Translations under genes and position numbers: made by a program
Assembly (NCBI GenBank): GCA_944391505.1
Contig: CALXTV010000013.1
Location: 1 to 49,169 of the forward strand
DNA from: an uncultured Alphaproteobacteria bacterium
GTDB lineage: Bacteria > Pseudomonadota > Alphaproteobacteria > RF32 > CAG-239
Direction: 5' to 3'
DNA: 49,169 bases
The notes under the pieces: generated by a model
Told to the model about the DNA's origin: nothing
Database searches by the model: none
Seen by the model: only the letters and a program-made list of their open reading frames with translations
In this document: positions 25,085 through 35,365 of the stretch, in pieces
How positions within the stretch are numbered: position 1 is the stretch's first letter
Layout of the letters: each line of letters opens with the position of its first letter

Positions 25085-25786
25085 ATGGAAACAGTAAAAA
25101 ACAAATCCATTATTGTGAGGGTGCATAATCATCACAACTGCTATCGTATCAAAACAGACGATGGTCTAAAACTGGAACTCAACAAGGCTGAAATAAGCAA
25201 CGTTGTTCCCAAAGTAGGTATGTGCGTTAAAATAAAATTATTTAATAGTACAATCCTACAAGATGTCATGTTGGACGGTAAACCTATAATTTCCAGATCA
25301 CCTCAGAAACTTCTGGAAATTTTAGCAAAACTTAACCCTCAGATTAAGGAAGCATCAGCGCAACAAGCGCAAATAGATGTTCTTGAGCGCTCAAATGAGT
25401 TCACGTCTTTACCCTTAGGCTTTCGTCACAGGCTGAGGTTGCTAAAAGCAGTACTGAAAAATGATTTTTCAGCACGAGAGTTATTACAGCAGATTTATGT
25501 TTGTAAAGTTGCCGCGTTTTTAGCAACACAACCAGAGACTTATGTATCAATGTTTGATATAAAACAAAGCCGAGGCCTGCTTCAAACAAACGGTTTGACA
25601 GAGAAAGAACTATTCGATGCTAAGCAGCTATCCTACGCCCTAAGGTTGGATATTCGTAACTGTTTTAAGAAAATTACGGATTATAAGAAGTCTGCAATCT
25701 TAAATTATAATGGGAAAAGTATTCACATTTCATGTGGAGCAAAAGAGGCTATAGAGCTTTATTTGGACGAAATTTGGCTTGGGTAG
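25085..25786 (+). CDS. Orphan paralogue-array protein C
   Basis: The 233-residue protein shares two blocks with protein D (25894): P-x-x-G-M-x-V in the N-terminal domain, then I-L-Q-x-x-x-x-D-G-K-x-x-I-x-R. The N-terminal ~75 residues look like a small beta domain. The helical C-terminal domain carries SLPLGFRHRLRLL, close to ALPEIFQHRIKML in protein A. The gene is visibly more AT-rich than neighbouring housekeeping genes. The start (GTTATGGAA) lacks a Shine-Dalgarno sequence. Cytoplasmic by appearance. No known family recognised. Confidence 0.78.
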   Translation: METVKNKSIIVRVHNHHNCYRIKTDDGLKLELNKAEISNVVPKVGMCVKIKLFNSTILQDVMLDGKPIISRSPQKLLEILAKLNPQIKEASAQQAQIDVLERSNEFTSLPLGFRHRLRLLKAVLKNDFSARELLQQIYVCKVAAFLATQPETYVSMFDIKQSRGLLQTNGLTEKELFDAKQLSYALRLDIRNCFKKITDYKKSAILNYNGKSIHISCGAKEAIELYLDEIWLG

Positions 25787-25876
25787 CTTTACTTCTTGAG
25801 AAAAGCGATTTTATGAATTTCTTTCTGCCATTTGTGGAAAGGAAGAACGCTGTTTTTTTACAGATTGTTTAATTAT

Positions 25877-25882
25877 TATAAT
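25877..25882 (+). promoter_or_regulatory. Possible -10 element for array protein D
   Basis: TATAAT at 25877-25882, only 11 nt before the ATG, so the transcript would have almost no leader. No clear -35 box. Confidence 0.3.
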
Positions 25883-25893
25883 ACATAGAGCAT

Positions 25894-26613
25894 ATGAAAA
25901 CAAAGAAATTTCAAGGCTTAAAGATAGCCAATGTTAAAGAACGTTTGACCTCTTATCGTTTGCATATGACTGATAATTCGGTCTTAGACATTCTGCGGAT
26001 AGAGCTAGGTGGTTTTATTCCTCAAAAAGGAATGAGCGTCCGCTACCATTTCTACCATGGAGTTATTTTGCAAAAGATAGAGTTTGATGGCAAAGTAGTC
26101 ATCAATCGCATCACCTCGGACATGTTGCGTCAGTTGGACTTGTTGAATGATATTCTGGAAAAAGATGCCAGACATGAGTTCATGAAGGAGGAAGACCCTC
26201 TGGTGGCGCGTTTGCCGGAGATTATGAAAACAAGGGCTTTCCTGTTTTTGGAAATTGGCAAAAAATTCTGCCGCCCTCAAAATCTGAATGATGTGGTATC
26301 CTACGAGGTCGCACGTGGTTCGTTAGCAGTAGCGCTTGGCAACCTTGGCTTGGAATATATAAAAAAATTCCGCAAGCTGGACTTAGAAAGACAACAGGCT
26401 GTTTTGATGTGTAAGGCGGAAGAAGAGTTTATTGCCGACATCATCCTTTTGGCGGAAGCCTATGCCAAAGACAAGGAAAACAACATTGTCAGCCTCAAAT
26501 CTCCCAATATTATGGATTCAGAGGTCTTGAAAGTAGAAAACTGTTTTTTGGATATTGATTCTGAAATGTTGCAGAAGGCAACGGAGGATTACCTGAAACA
26601 GAACAAGGAATAA
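25894..26613 (+). CDS. Orphan paralogue-array protein D
   Basis: The 239-residue protein has the same layout as protein C: N-terminal beta-type domain with PQKGMSV and ILQKIEFDGKVVINR, then a helical domain with RLPEIMKTR and a GSLAVALG helix comparable to the CALAVAV helix of protein A. C and D look like the closest pair. It is cytoplasmic by appearance. It has no more than a weak TAGAG upstream of the ATG. A strong terminator closes the unit and separates it from the Bat operon. Confidence 0.78.
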   Translation: MKTKKFQGLKIANVKERLTSYRLHMTDNSVLDILRIELGGFIPQKGMSVRYHFYHGVILQKIEFDGKVVINRITSDMLRQLDLLNDILEKDARHEFMKEEDPLVARLPEIMKTRAFLFLEIGKKFCRPQNLNDVVSYEVARGSLAVALGNLGLEYIKKFRKLDLERQQAVLMCKAEEEFIADIILLAEAYAKDKENNIVSLKSPNIMDSEVLKVENCFLDIDSEMLQKATEDYLKQNKE

Positions 26614-26614
26614 C

Positions 26615-26663
26615 AAAAGACACCTCGTTTTTGCCATAAGGCAAAGCGGGGTGTCTTTTTTTT
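26615..26663 (+). terminator. Rho-independent terminator of array protein D
   Basis: Long stem AAAAGACACC...GGTGTCTTTT with inner pairing up to loop ATAA (some wobble pairs and one bulge), followed by a T-run. Confidence 0.85.
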
Positions 26664-26667
26664 GGTC

Positions 26668-26696
26668 TTGATATTTGCCCCATAAACTCTTAAATT
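26668..26696 (+). promoter_or_regulatory. Sigma70-type promoter of the Bat operon
   Basis: TTGATA (26668-26673), 17-nt spacer, TAAATT (26691-26696), directly after the preceding terminator and 26 nt before the DUF4381 start. Confidence 0.55.
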
Positions 26697-26722
26697 TATG
26701 TGGTGAACAAGAGAGGCTGCCA

Positions 26723-27172
26723 ATGGATAATTTACCGGAATTGCGCGATATACATATCCCCGAAGGGGTTTCTGCGTTTCCGCCGGCCTATGGCTGGTGG
26801 GTCATTCTGGCGGCAGTTGTTGGTCTGTTCCTGCTGTTTGAACTTTTTATGCTTCTGCGCCGTACCAGCAAAAAACTTTATGCCCGCCGCTTATTGAAAA
26901 ACATTACCTCATCTTCGCCGGTTAATGCCGCGGCTCAGATGTCCGAACTTCTCCGTCGCATTTGCGTTTACAAATATCCCGAAGCTGCCGCATTAAGCGG
27001 ACACGCCTGGCTCGAGTTTCTGAATTCTCATGCCAAAACAGCCCTTGCCGGAAAAGCCGCCGAACTTCTGGTCAATGCGCCTTACATACCGTCGGACACC
27101 GAAAAATATACGATTGCCGAACTGGAAGAACTGCGCCGGTTCTGCTATGCCTGGACGGGAGAAAATCTATGA
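26723..27172 (+). CDS. DUF4381 domain protein of the aerotolerance (Bat) operon
   Basis: The 149-residue protein has one membrane helix (about 22-46) after an N-terminal stretch with LPELRDIHIPEGVSAFP, the typical DUF4381 opening (IP and P-G-x-x-WP-like region), and a cytoplasmic helical part. This family is found between DUF58 and vWA genes in Bat-type operons. I chose ATG 26723, supported by AGAGG 7 nt upstream, rather than the in-frame TTG at 26675. It overlaps the next gene by 4 nt (ATGA). Confidence 0.87.
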   Translation: MDNLPELRDIHIPEGVSAFPPAYGWWVILAAVVGLFLLFELFMLLRRTSKKLYARRLLKNITSSSPVNAAAQMSELLRRICVYKYPEAAALSGHAWLEFLNSHAKTALAGKAAELLVNAPYIPSDTEKYTIAELEELRRFCYAWTGENL

Positions 27173-28173
27173 ATCATTTTGCTTATCCGCAAATGTTCTG
27201 GCTTTTGCTGCTGCCGTTTTTGTTTCGCGCTGTAGTTCCTGTGGTCAAAGGTCTGCATGGTGATGCCCTGCGGGTGCCTTTCCTGGGCGATTTGACCAAA
27301 ATCAGCCTCAAGTCCGGCAGCCTCTGGGGGCACACGTCCGAAGTTTCCGGACGTTTTCCGCTGCCGCTGATTTTGTTGTATGCCGTCTGGCTGCTGCTGG
27401 TAACCGCCGCCGCCCGTCCGCAGTGGGTCGGCGAACCGGTAAGGATAAAAAATTACAGCCGCGATATTTTGATGGTTATGGATATCTCCAACTCCATGCA
27501 GGAGCCTGATTTTGCGCTTCGCGGCCGGCGTATTGACAGACTGACGGCCGTCAGGCTGGTTGCTTCCGATTTTATCCGCAAACGCGCAGATGACCGCATC
27601 GGGCTGATATTGTTCGGCACCCGCGCTTATCTGCAGGCGCCGGTAACTTATGATAAAAAGTCGGTCGAGGAAATTCTCAACACCATGGATGCCGGAATGG
27701 CCGGCGATTCGACCGCTATCGGCGATGCACTGGGATTGGCGCTGAAAACGCTTAAAGACAGCCCGGATAAAGATAAAAAAGTCATTATTCTGCTGACCGA
27801 CGGCGAAAACAACGACGGTGCGCTTTCGCTGCCGCAGGCCATAAATCTGGCACGGGAAGAAGGCGTTAAGGTTTATACCATCGGCGTCGGTTCGGACATG
27901 AGCCGCGATTTCTTTGGCTTCGGCCTGCTGGGCGGACGTCCGGGGCTGGATGAAGCCAGTTTGCAAAAAATTGCCGACGAAACCAAGGGCACTTATTTTC
28001 GTGCCAAAGACACATCGTCGCTGGTGCGGATTTATGATGCGATAGACAAGCTGGAGCCGAGCGTCAATGAGGATCAGTTTGTTCAGGAAACCCGGGAACT
28101 TTATTATCTGCCGCTTTTGGCAGCACTGCTCCTGGCGTCGGTTATTGCTTTTCGAATGAGGAGGGCGGCCTGA
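27169..28173 (+). CDS. batA: BatA-like von Willebrand factor A membrane protein
   Basis: The 334-residue protein has N-terminal membrane segments (about 8-26 and 64-82), a periplasmic vWA domain with an intact metal-ion site (D105-I-S107-N-S109 and later LTDGEN), and a C-terminal helix (about 312-330). BatA works with BatB and BatD in an envelope complex linked to oxidative-stress tolerance, usually with a MoxR ATPase. ATGA overlap with DUF4381; its stop overlaps the batB start by 1 nt. Confidence 0.9.
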   Translation: MNHFAYPQMFWLLLLPFLFRAVVPVVKGLHGDALRVPFLGDLTKISLKSGSLWGHTSEVSGRFPLPLILLYAVWLLLVTAAARPQWVGEPVRIKNYSRDILMVMDISNSMQEPDFALRGRRIDRLTAVRLVASDFIRKRADDRIGLILFGTRAYLQAPVTYDKKSVEEILNTMDAGMAGDSTAIGDALGLALKTLKDSPDKDKKVIILLTDGENNDGALSLPQAINLAREEGVKVYTIGVGSDMSRDFFGFGLLGGRPGLDEASLQKIADETKGTYFRAKDTSSLVRIYDAIDKLEPSVNEDQFVQETRELYYLPLLAALLLASVIAFRMRRAA

Positions 28174-29927
28174 TGGAAGAGTTTATCCGCAATTTTCATT
28201 TTCTGCGCCCGTGGTACTTGCTGCTGCTGTTTTTGCCGCTGCTGTTTTACTGGAAATATTTCCGCGGCATCAGAAACAAATCTTCCTGGGAGGCAGTCTG
28301 CGACAAACGATTGCTCGACTTCCTGCTGATAAAAGGCAGTTCGGCACAGCGTAAGGCCGTTTCATATCTGGCTTTCGCCGGTTTCATCGGTGCGATTCTG
28401 GCATTGTCCGGGCCTTCCTGGCAGAAAAAGGAAGTTCCTGATTTGGCGCCGGAAAACCCGGTTATGCTGCTCTTGAATATGTCGACCGACATGGCCGCCA
28501 AAGACATAACGCCCAACCGTCTGACGCGCGCCAAATTTGCCATTTCCGACCTGCTGAAACTGTTGCAAAAAGTTCAGGCCGGGCTGATTGTGTATACGCG
28601 CGAACCGTTTTTGATTACGCCGATAACCGAAGATCTCGGACTGATTGAAAATCTGCTGCCCTCCGTAGAATTTAACATTATGCCGGCCAACGGCGACCGG
28701 TTGGATCGCGCCATTGCGCTGGCTGTCGAAAAATTTCGGAATGCACAATATGCTTCCGGCAGCATTGTCGTTTTTACCTCCGATGTCGGCGAACGCTTCG
28801 AACTGGCGCTGGAAGAAGCCAAAAAGGCCAAAGCCGCGGGTTATGTGCTTAATGTGGCGGCCGTGACTTCGCAGATTCCCGAAAAGCTGAAGCTGCTCGC
28901 CGAAGCCGGCGGCGGAGTCTGTGTCGGCAGCGGTACCACCGGTGTGGAAAATATTGCCCGCGAAATTGAAAAAACAATCAGCGACGAACTCAAAATCAGC
29001 GAAAATCTGCGCTCAAGCTGGGAGGATTTCGGCTATTGGCTGCTGGTTGTTCCGCTTGTATGCTGTCTGTATTTTTTCCGCCGGGGAATTTTGGTTTTGG
29101 TCTTTGTGCTCGGCGGCACGGTTTCCGCACAGGCCGGATTTTTTCTCAACGGCAATCAGGAGGGGCTGAAAGCCTATAACGACGGAGACTATCAAACGGC
29201 GGTACGGAAATTTGAAGACAGCCGCTGGAAAGCGTCAGCGTTGTATAAGGCCGGTGACTATGAGGCGGCTTACCGCGAATTTGCCAAAAGCAACGATGTT
29301 GAAGCGCTTTATAATCAGGGAAATGCGTTGGCCAAGAGCGGAAAAATTGAAGAAGCCGTCAAAAAATATGAAAAAGTTCTGGAACAAAATCCCGGTCATG
29401 AAGATGCAAAGTTTAATCTTGAATACCTGAAACAACAACAGGAAGAACAGCAAAATCAACAGGCGCAGAATCAGGATAAACAGGAACAGCAGCAAAATCA
29501 GCAGCAGAACCGGCCGGAAAGCGGCGCCGAAAATAATCAGCAACAGGGACAGGAACAACAACAGCAGGATAATCAGTCACAAGGAGCGCAAAACAATCCG
29601 GAAAATCAGCGGCCGGACGGCGAAAACGGGCAAAGCCGGCAGCAGCGTCCGCAGGCTGCTGAAGGACAGGAAGACGGCCAAGACGAGCAAAAACAGTCCG
29701 GCCTCCGGGAGAACGAAACAACCGGCGACCGTCGCGAAAACAATGAAAAGCAGCCGGAAGAGCAAAAATCTGCGGCCGCGGAATTGCAAAAAGGCGACGA
29801 AAACGCCAAATATGATGAAGAAGTTCAGGCACGCGCGCAGCAATACCGCGATATCCCCGAAGATCCGGGCGGTCTGCTGCGGGCTTTTATTCAAAAAGAA
29901 TATCGCAAAAACAGATATAAGGAATAA
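28173..29927 (+). CDS. batB: BatB/BatC-type fusion: vWA domain plus TPR and a Gln-rich tail
   Basis: The 584-residue protein has N-terminal membrane helices (about 13-27 and 63-80), a vWA-like domain (about 95-280), a helix near 290-320, TPR repeats (about 330-425: ALYNQGNALAKSGKIEEAV) and a Q/N/E-rich disordered tail (about 430-560). The metal-ion motif is degenerate: the expected DxSxS is N102-M-S104-T-D106 and the TDG loop reads TSD. So this vWA domain probably does not bind metal normally. Fusion of BatB with the TPR protein BatC is known in such operons. Overlaps batA by 1 nt. Confidence 0.88.
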   Translation: MEEFIRNFHFLRPWYLLLLFLPLLFYWKYFRGIRNKSSWEAVCDKRLLDFLLIKGSSAQRKAVSYLAFAGFIGAILALSGPSWQKKEVPDLAPENPVMLLLNMSTDMAAKDITPNRLTRAKFAISDLLKLLQKVQAGLIVYTREPFLITPITEDLGLIENLLPSVEFNIMPANGDRLDRAIALAVEKFRNAQYASGSIVVFTSDVGERFELALEEAKKAKAAGYVLNVAAVTSQIPEKLKLLAEAGGGVCVGSGTTGVENIAREIEKTISDELKISENLRSSWEDFGYWLLVVPLVCCLYFFRRGILVLVFVLGGTVSAQAGFFLNGNQEGLKAYNDGDYQTAVRKFEDSRWKASALYKAGDYEAAYREFAKSNDVEALYNQGNALAKSGKIEEAVKKYEKVLEQNPGHEDAKFNLEYLKQQQEEQQNQQAQNQDKQEQQQNQQQNRPESGAENNQQQGQEQQQQDNQSQGAQNNPENQRPDGENGQSRQQRPQAAEGQEDGQDEQKQSGLRENETTGDRRENNEKQPEEQKSAAAELQKGDENAKYDEEVQARAQQYRDIPEDPGGLLRAFIQKEYRKNRYKE

Positions 29928-29932
29928 GAAAT

Positions 29933-31738
29933 ATGAAGAAAATTATCAGCATTTTGGTTTTCGGCATATTTTTCTGTGCCGAAGCTTTTGCCCAGACGTT
30001 GGTTGCCAAAACCAGCCGTACCGATCTGCCGGAAGGCGAAGCTTTTTTGTTGACGCTGGATTATGACGGCAGCGATTCTTCGGTTCCGGAGCTTGGTGTC
30101 CTGGATAAGGATTTTACCATTTATTCCGTTACCAATTCTTATCAGACCAATATCATCAACGGTCAGGTTTCACAGCAGCGCCAGTGGCAAATCGGTCTGA
30201 TGCCGAAAGCAACGGCCGGAATGACGGTAACCGTTCCGCCGATTAAGCTGGGATCGGTTCAGAGCAATCCGGTTCAGTTACGGATTCTTGATGCGCAAAA
30301 CCTGGCTCACCCTGATAATTCGGATAATCCCGGTTATCAGGCGCCGCAGCAGGGACCGCGTTTTGCCGTCAAGGGAAGTGTGGACAATCAGAACCCCTAT
30401 GTTCAGCAGCAGATAAACTACACGCTGACGCTTTATGACGCCGGCGGTCTGCAGGGCGGTGAGCCGGAATTTATTGATGACGGCAGCAACAACTGGCTGA
30501 TAAGAGGTCTCGGACAGCCGGAAATCAGCAGCAAGGTCGTTAACGGACGGAGCCTGCGCGAAATTCGGTTCCGTTATGCCATGTTTCCGCAGAAAAGCGG
30601 CCGGCTTAAGACCCCGGTTATGCGGTTTAACGGCTATTATCTGACTCAGGGCGGCCGCGGTTCGGATCCTTTTGAAGAGATTTTCGGCGGTTCGCTTTTT
30701 GATGCCGGCGTTGGTTTCGGCAGCATGTTTGCCACCCGCAACCCGGTTGTGCTCAATACCAAGCCGATAGAAGTCAACGTTCGCCCGATACCGTCTGAAA
30801 ATGACGGAAACTGGTGGCTCCCGGCCGAGAGCGTCAGACTTTATGCCGAATGGAGCCCTCAGCGGCCGGATTTTAAGGTTGGCGAAGCGGTCAGCCGGAC
30901 GGTTTATCTGAAAGCGGTCGGCGTGGTTGAAAATCAACTGCCGGATATTAATTTCAAAAACGCGGAAGGTCTGAAACAGTATCCCGAACGTCCCGTAACC
31001 CAGAATGCGGTTGAAAGCGGCAAGGTCGTGGCCGTGAAGAAAACTGCCAATGTCTATATTCCCGACCGTTCCGGAAATATTACCATTCCGGAAATCTCGG
31101 TCGATTGGTTTAATGTTAAAACCGGACGGCTGGAACGCGCGGTGCTTCCGGCGACAAGCATTCAGGTGCAGCCGGGTAGTGCGCCGGCCGCCGCACAACC
31201 GCAGGCAACCCGGCCGCAGCCGGATATACAACAGTCTGAAAAGATGTTGCCCGACAATCCCGAAAAAACAACTGCCGCGGCAGCAAAGGAAACTCCTGCT
31301 CAGCCGGAAAGCCGTTTCGGTGCTTATTATACGGCAATCGCCGCCTTTATTCTCGGGCTGATAGTCAGTTGGCTGCTGTTTCGCACACCGAAAAAAGGAC
31401 AGCCAAAAAACGAGGAGAAGCCGGGCCTTCGCGACAGCCGCAAGACTGTTGTCCGCTGCGCAAAAGACAATGACTTCCGCGGTCTGCGCGATGCCTTGCT
31501 GAATTGGGCGGAAGAAAAATTTAAAAACCGCCGCATAACCAATATGAGCGATGTTGTCCGAGCCGTAAACGCCAAGGATTTTGAAAAGCAGATAGATATT
31601 CTGACGGCGGAGCTCTACGGCAAAGGCAGCGAAGAATGGAACAGCGCGGCTTTCATAAAAGCTTTTGAAAAGGCCGATGCAAAAAAAACGACGGATAAAG
31701 CGACGGACAAACCGTTGCCCGGTCTTTACAAAAACTGA
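29933..31738 (+). CDS. batD: BatD-like protein
   Basis: The 601-residue protein has a signal peptide ending A-F-A-Q, a large beta-sandwich periplasmic region (about 22-420) with the BatD pattern of a vAxtSRTDLPEGE opening and repeated immunoglobulin-like strands, one membrane helix (about 464-484, YYTAIAAFILGLIVSWLLF split), and a cytoplasmic helical tail. Final gene of the Bat operon: 5 nt after batB, with AAGGA across the junction. A hairpin terminator follows. Confidence 0.9.
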   Translation: MKKIISILVFGIFFCAEAFAQTLVAKTSRTDLPEGEAFLLTLDYDGSDSSVPELGVLDKDFTIYSVTNSYQTNIINGQVSQQRQWQIGLMPKATAGMTVTVPPIKLGSVQSNPVQLRILDAQNLAHPDNSDNPGYQAPQQGPRFAVKGSVDNQNPYVQQQINYTLTLYDAGGLQGGEPEFIDDGSNNWLIRGLGQPEISSKVVNGRSLREIRFRYAMFPQKSGRLKTPVMRFNGYYLTQGGRGSDPFEEIFGGSLFDAGVGFGSMFATRNPVVLNTKPIEVNVRPIPSENDGNWWLPAESVRLYAEWSPQRPDFKVGEAVSRTVYLKAVGVVENQLPDINFKNAEGLKQYPERPVTQNAVESGKVVAVKKTANVYIPDRSGNITIPEISVDWFNVKTGRLERAVLPATSIQVQPGSAPAAAQPQATRPQPDIQQSEKMLPDNPEKTTAAAAKETPAQPESRFGAYYTAIAAFILGLIVSWLLFRTPKKGQPKNEEKPGLRDSRKTVVRCAKDNDFRGLRDALLNWAEEKFKNRRITNMSDVVRAVNAKDFEKQIDILTAELYGKGSEEWNSAAFIKAFEKADAKKTTDKATDKPLPGLYKN

Positions 31739-31766
31739 AAAAAGCCTCCCTTGCGGAGGCTTTTTT
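31738..31766. terminator. Bidirectional terminator between batD and the M16 peptidase gene
   Basis: GCCTCC/GGAGGC stem (31744-31760) with A-run before and T-run after, so it can serve both convergent genes. Confidence 0.85.
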
Positions 31767-33027
31767 AACGCAGTTTGGCCTTAATTTGTTCATAGTTGTA
31801 ACAGTTGGCAATGCGGCCCTGGAGCAGATATGAGGGTTTGGTCGCAAAAATTGCCGCAGCCGCCGCAAGCACGTCTTCGGCGCTGACGTCATTTATCCGT
31901 TTTATCTGTTCCGCCGGACTGTACAGCCGGTCAAAATTAAGCAGTTGTTCTGCCGAAACCTCAATGCTGTCTTCATTGTCTTCAGCCTTCTTGGTCAGGG
32001 CGACAATCATCTGTCTTTTGGCGCGTTCCAGTTCCCGTGATGAGACGGGTTCGGTTGCCAGCTTTCTGATTTCGTTAATCACAATGTCCAAAATCTGATT
32101 AATGTTTTCGGCTTGCGCCGCGGCGGTAATTCCGGCAAAGCCGACGTCAGTTTCGTCAACGATGCTGGCGCTGATGTCATAAACCAGCGAACGCTTGATG
32201 CGCACTTCCGTATTAAGGCGCGAAACTTCTTCGCCGCCCAGAATTTGCAGCGCCAGATATTTTGCTTCGCGTTTATACAGCGGATTCCCGGCCAGCAGGT
32301 CAAATCCGAGTTCGAATTTGACCTCGGTTTCTTCCGGTTTTATGTGCCGGAAACCGCCGATATATTGCTGCGGTCTGCGAACGGATTTTTGCCCGCGGGG
32401 AAGTTTTCCGAGATATTTTTTTGCCAAAGACACCAACGTGTCATGTTCAAAATTTCCGGCTGCCGACAAAATCAGATTTTCGCCGCAATAACTGCGCCGC
32501 CGCCAGTCGTCAAGTTCGGCCTTGCCGATACGGTTCAGCGTTTCCCTGCTGCCGAGAATATCGCGTCCCAGCGGCTGTTCGCCGTAAACCAGTTGCGAAA
32601 AGGCGTCGTTGAAAAAGTCGTCGCTGTCGTTTTCGTCTTCGTACATTTCCTGGAAAATAACCTGCCGCTCGCTGTTGATGTTTTCTTCGGTAAAAGTCGA
32701 GTTGAGCAAAAGATCGGCAAGCAGTTCGATGGCGGCTTCCCGATCCTCGTTCAGCACCTCCAGCGAAAAAGCGGTCGCGTCCATATCCGTCCAGGCGTTT
32801 GACTTGCCGCCCATATCCGCAATCCGTTCGTTAATTTCCAATTCGGAGCAGGTGGTTGTTCCCTTAAAAGTCATATGTTCGCAAAAATGCGCAATACCGT
32901 TCTGCTGCGGCGTTTCAAAACGCGATCCGCAGCGGCACCAGATTCCGGCATTGAACATGCCGGTTGTTTCGTCTTTTCTGGAAACAACGCGCAGGCCATT
33001 TTCCAAAATTGTTAATTGCGTTTGCAT
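31765..33027 (-). CDS. M16-family zinc peptidase (processing-peptidase-like)
   Basis: The 420-residue protein has the inverted zinc motif HFCEH (H47, E50, H51) with the distal zinc ligand E127 in the ERQVIFQEM segment, so it is the catalytically competent type. The second half is the typical inactive M16 domain. This family is close to the mitochondrial processing peptidase beta subunit and is common in alphaproteobacteria. Substrate unknown. No signal peptide, so likely cytoplasmic. GAGG lies 5 nt before the ATG. Confidence 0.92.
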   Translation of the reverse strand: MQTQLTILENGLRVVSRKDETTGMFNAGIWCRCGSRFETPQQNGIAHFCEHMTFKGTTTCSELEINERIADMGGKSNAWTDMDATAFSLEVLNEDREAAIELLADLLLNSTFTEENINSERQVIFQEMYEDENDSDDFFNDAFSQLVYGEQPLGRDILGSRETLNRIGKAELDDWRRRSYCGENLILSAAGNFEHDTLVSLAKKYLGKLPRGQKSVRRPQQYIGGFRHIKPEETEVKFELGFDLLAGNPLYKREAKYLALQILGGEEVSRLNTEVRIKRSLVYDISASIVDETDVGFAGITAAAQAENINQILDIVINEIRKLATEPVSSRELERAKRQMIVALTKKAEDNEDSIEVSAEQLLNFDRLYSPAEQIKRINDVSAEDVLAAAAAIFATKPSYLLQGRIANCYNYEQIKAKLR

Positions 33028-33152
33028 AAAACCTCAAATTCCGGAATTTTACTGTCCCGATTATCGGCGCAAACAACGAATTGTCAATATAAAAATCCTT
33101 GCTTTTATGGGTTTTTGATGACATATTGAAACCAATTTTTTAATTGGATTGA

Positions 33153-34286
<1,134 letters not shown>

Positions 34287-34289
34287 TTA

Positions 34290-35243
34290 ATGGTGGAAGC
34301 CTGTAATACCGACCGCGATGAGATGATAGATTCTTTTGCCGAACAAAACCGGCAGGAGGGACTTCGGGTTTTTGTCGCCGGCGGCAGCCGTCCGGGTACG
34401 GATTCTGTTTATGTTGAAGAGGCTTATAACCTCGGACGCCAGATTATCAAAATGGATTTCAAACTGGATTTCGGACTGTCCAATGCCGGTATTATGGGCG
34501 CCGTTGCCCGCGGGGTTATGGACGGCTGGAACAAAAAACAGTGCAAAGACAAAGGCTATCCGATTCAGGCGGTAACCACGCAGGCTTATTTTGACCTTTA
34601 TCCGCGCGATGACGAGATTATCTCGCGTATCGAAAATCTTATTTTGGCCAAAACTCTGGAAGAGCGCAAACAAAAGCTGCTGAATGCCGATTTTGTCGTT
34701 TTTGCGCCGGGCGGCGTTGGTACGCTGGACGAACTGGCCTATGACTGCGTAGCCATGCAGGACGGCTTTTTGCAGGTAAAGCCGTTTATCCTGTATAATA
34801 TTAACGGCTATTTTCATCATTTGCTCGAATATATGAAGGCCATTGCGCAGGAGGGTTTTGCCGACCCGATACCATTTATCGTCGTTGACAACAGTGACGA
34901 AATCGGCATTGTTTTCCGCCTGCTTAAGCTGCGCTATAAAAAGGGAACCACAACGGCCGAAGCTTACGCCAATACCCGGCAGTTGATTTACGAGTTGCCC
35001 TATTTCATCAAGAAAAAAGTCGACAATACGGTCTTTGTTGAGCATATCATCGCCGAAATGAACCGTATTGCCGCGGAAGGAACGGCGGAGGAAAAAGCGG
35101 AACTGGTCAAGGAAATCGAAACCGCATATCTTGAAAAAGAGATTGAACGCATGTACGAACGTCTGGCCAAAACCGGACGCGACACGTCTATTGTCAGCGA
35201 CAAGCTGACCAAGCTCAAACAGCGAAAAAACATGAAACTTTAA
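34290..35243 (+). CDS. LOG-family (TIGR00730-type) Rossmann protein
   Basis: The 317-residue protein has the nucleotide-binding LOG motifs: G-G-S-R-P-G near residue 31, N-A-G-I-M-G-A-V (65-72) and the catalytic P-G-G-V-G-T-L-D-E from residue 140. LOG proteins hydrolyse nucleoside monophosphates to free bases (cytokinin-activating in plants; in bacteria the physiological role is unclear). It is longer than the usual ~190-220 residues; the extra C-terminal ~90 residues are charged and helical. Likely co-transcribed with tgt (3-nt gap). Confidence 0.88.
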   Translation: MVEACNTDRDEMIDSFAEQNRQEGLRVFVAGGSRPGTDSVYVEEAYNLGRQIIKMDFKLDFGLSNAGIMGAVARGVMDGWNKKQCKDKGYPIQAVTTQAYFDLYPRDDEIISRIENLILAKTLEERKQKLLNADFVVFAPGGVGTLDELAYDCVAMQDGFLQVKPFILYNINGYFHHLLEYMKAIAQEGFADPIPFIVVDNSDEIGIVFRLLKLRYKKGTTTAEAYANTRQLIYELPYFIKKKVDNTVFVEHIIAEMNRIAAEGTAEEKAELVKEIETAYLEKEIERMYERLAKTGRDTSIVSDKLTKLKQRKNMKL

Positions 35244-35302
35244 TCAGTTCCGAAAATTGTTAATGATATTGTCGACAAAATGTTAATCGAATTAATTTAA
35301 TG

Positions 35303-35331
35303 TTGACAGTCTTTAGTTGATATGTTCTTAT
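35303..35331 (+). promoter_or_regulatory. Candidate promoter for the glycosyltransferase
   Basis: TTGACA (35303-35308), 17-nt spacer, TCTTAT (35326-35331). Confidence 0.4.
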
Positions 35332-35365
35332 ACCTTATCCTCGAAACTATAAAGAAAGTCAAATT

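Noticed and set aside
29430..29600. Possible microsatellite or short tandem repeat
   Set aside because: The repetition is the Q/N-rich coding region of BatB and stays in frame; it is not a separate repeat feature.
29413..29894. Minus-strand frames opposite the Gln-rich tail of BatB
   Set aside because: They arise from the repetitive CAG/CAA codons of the tail; translated composition is simple and hydrophobic.
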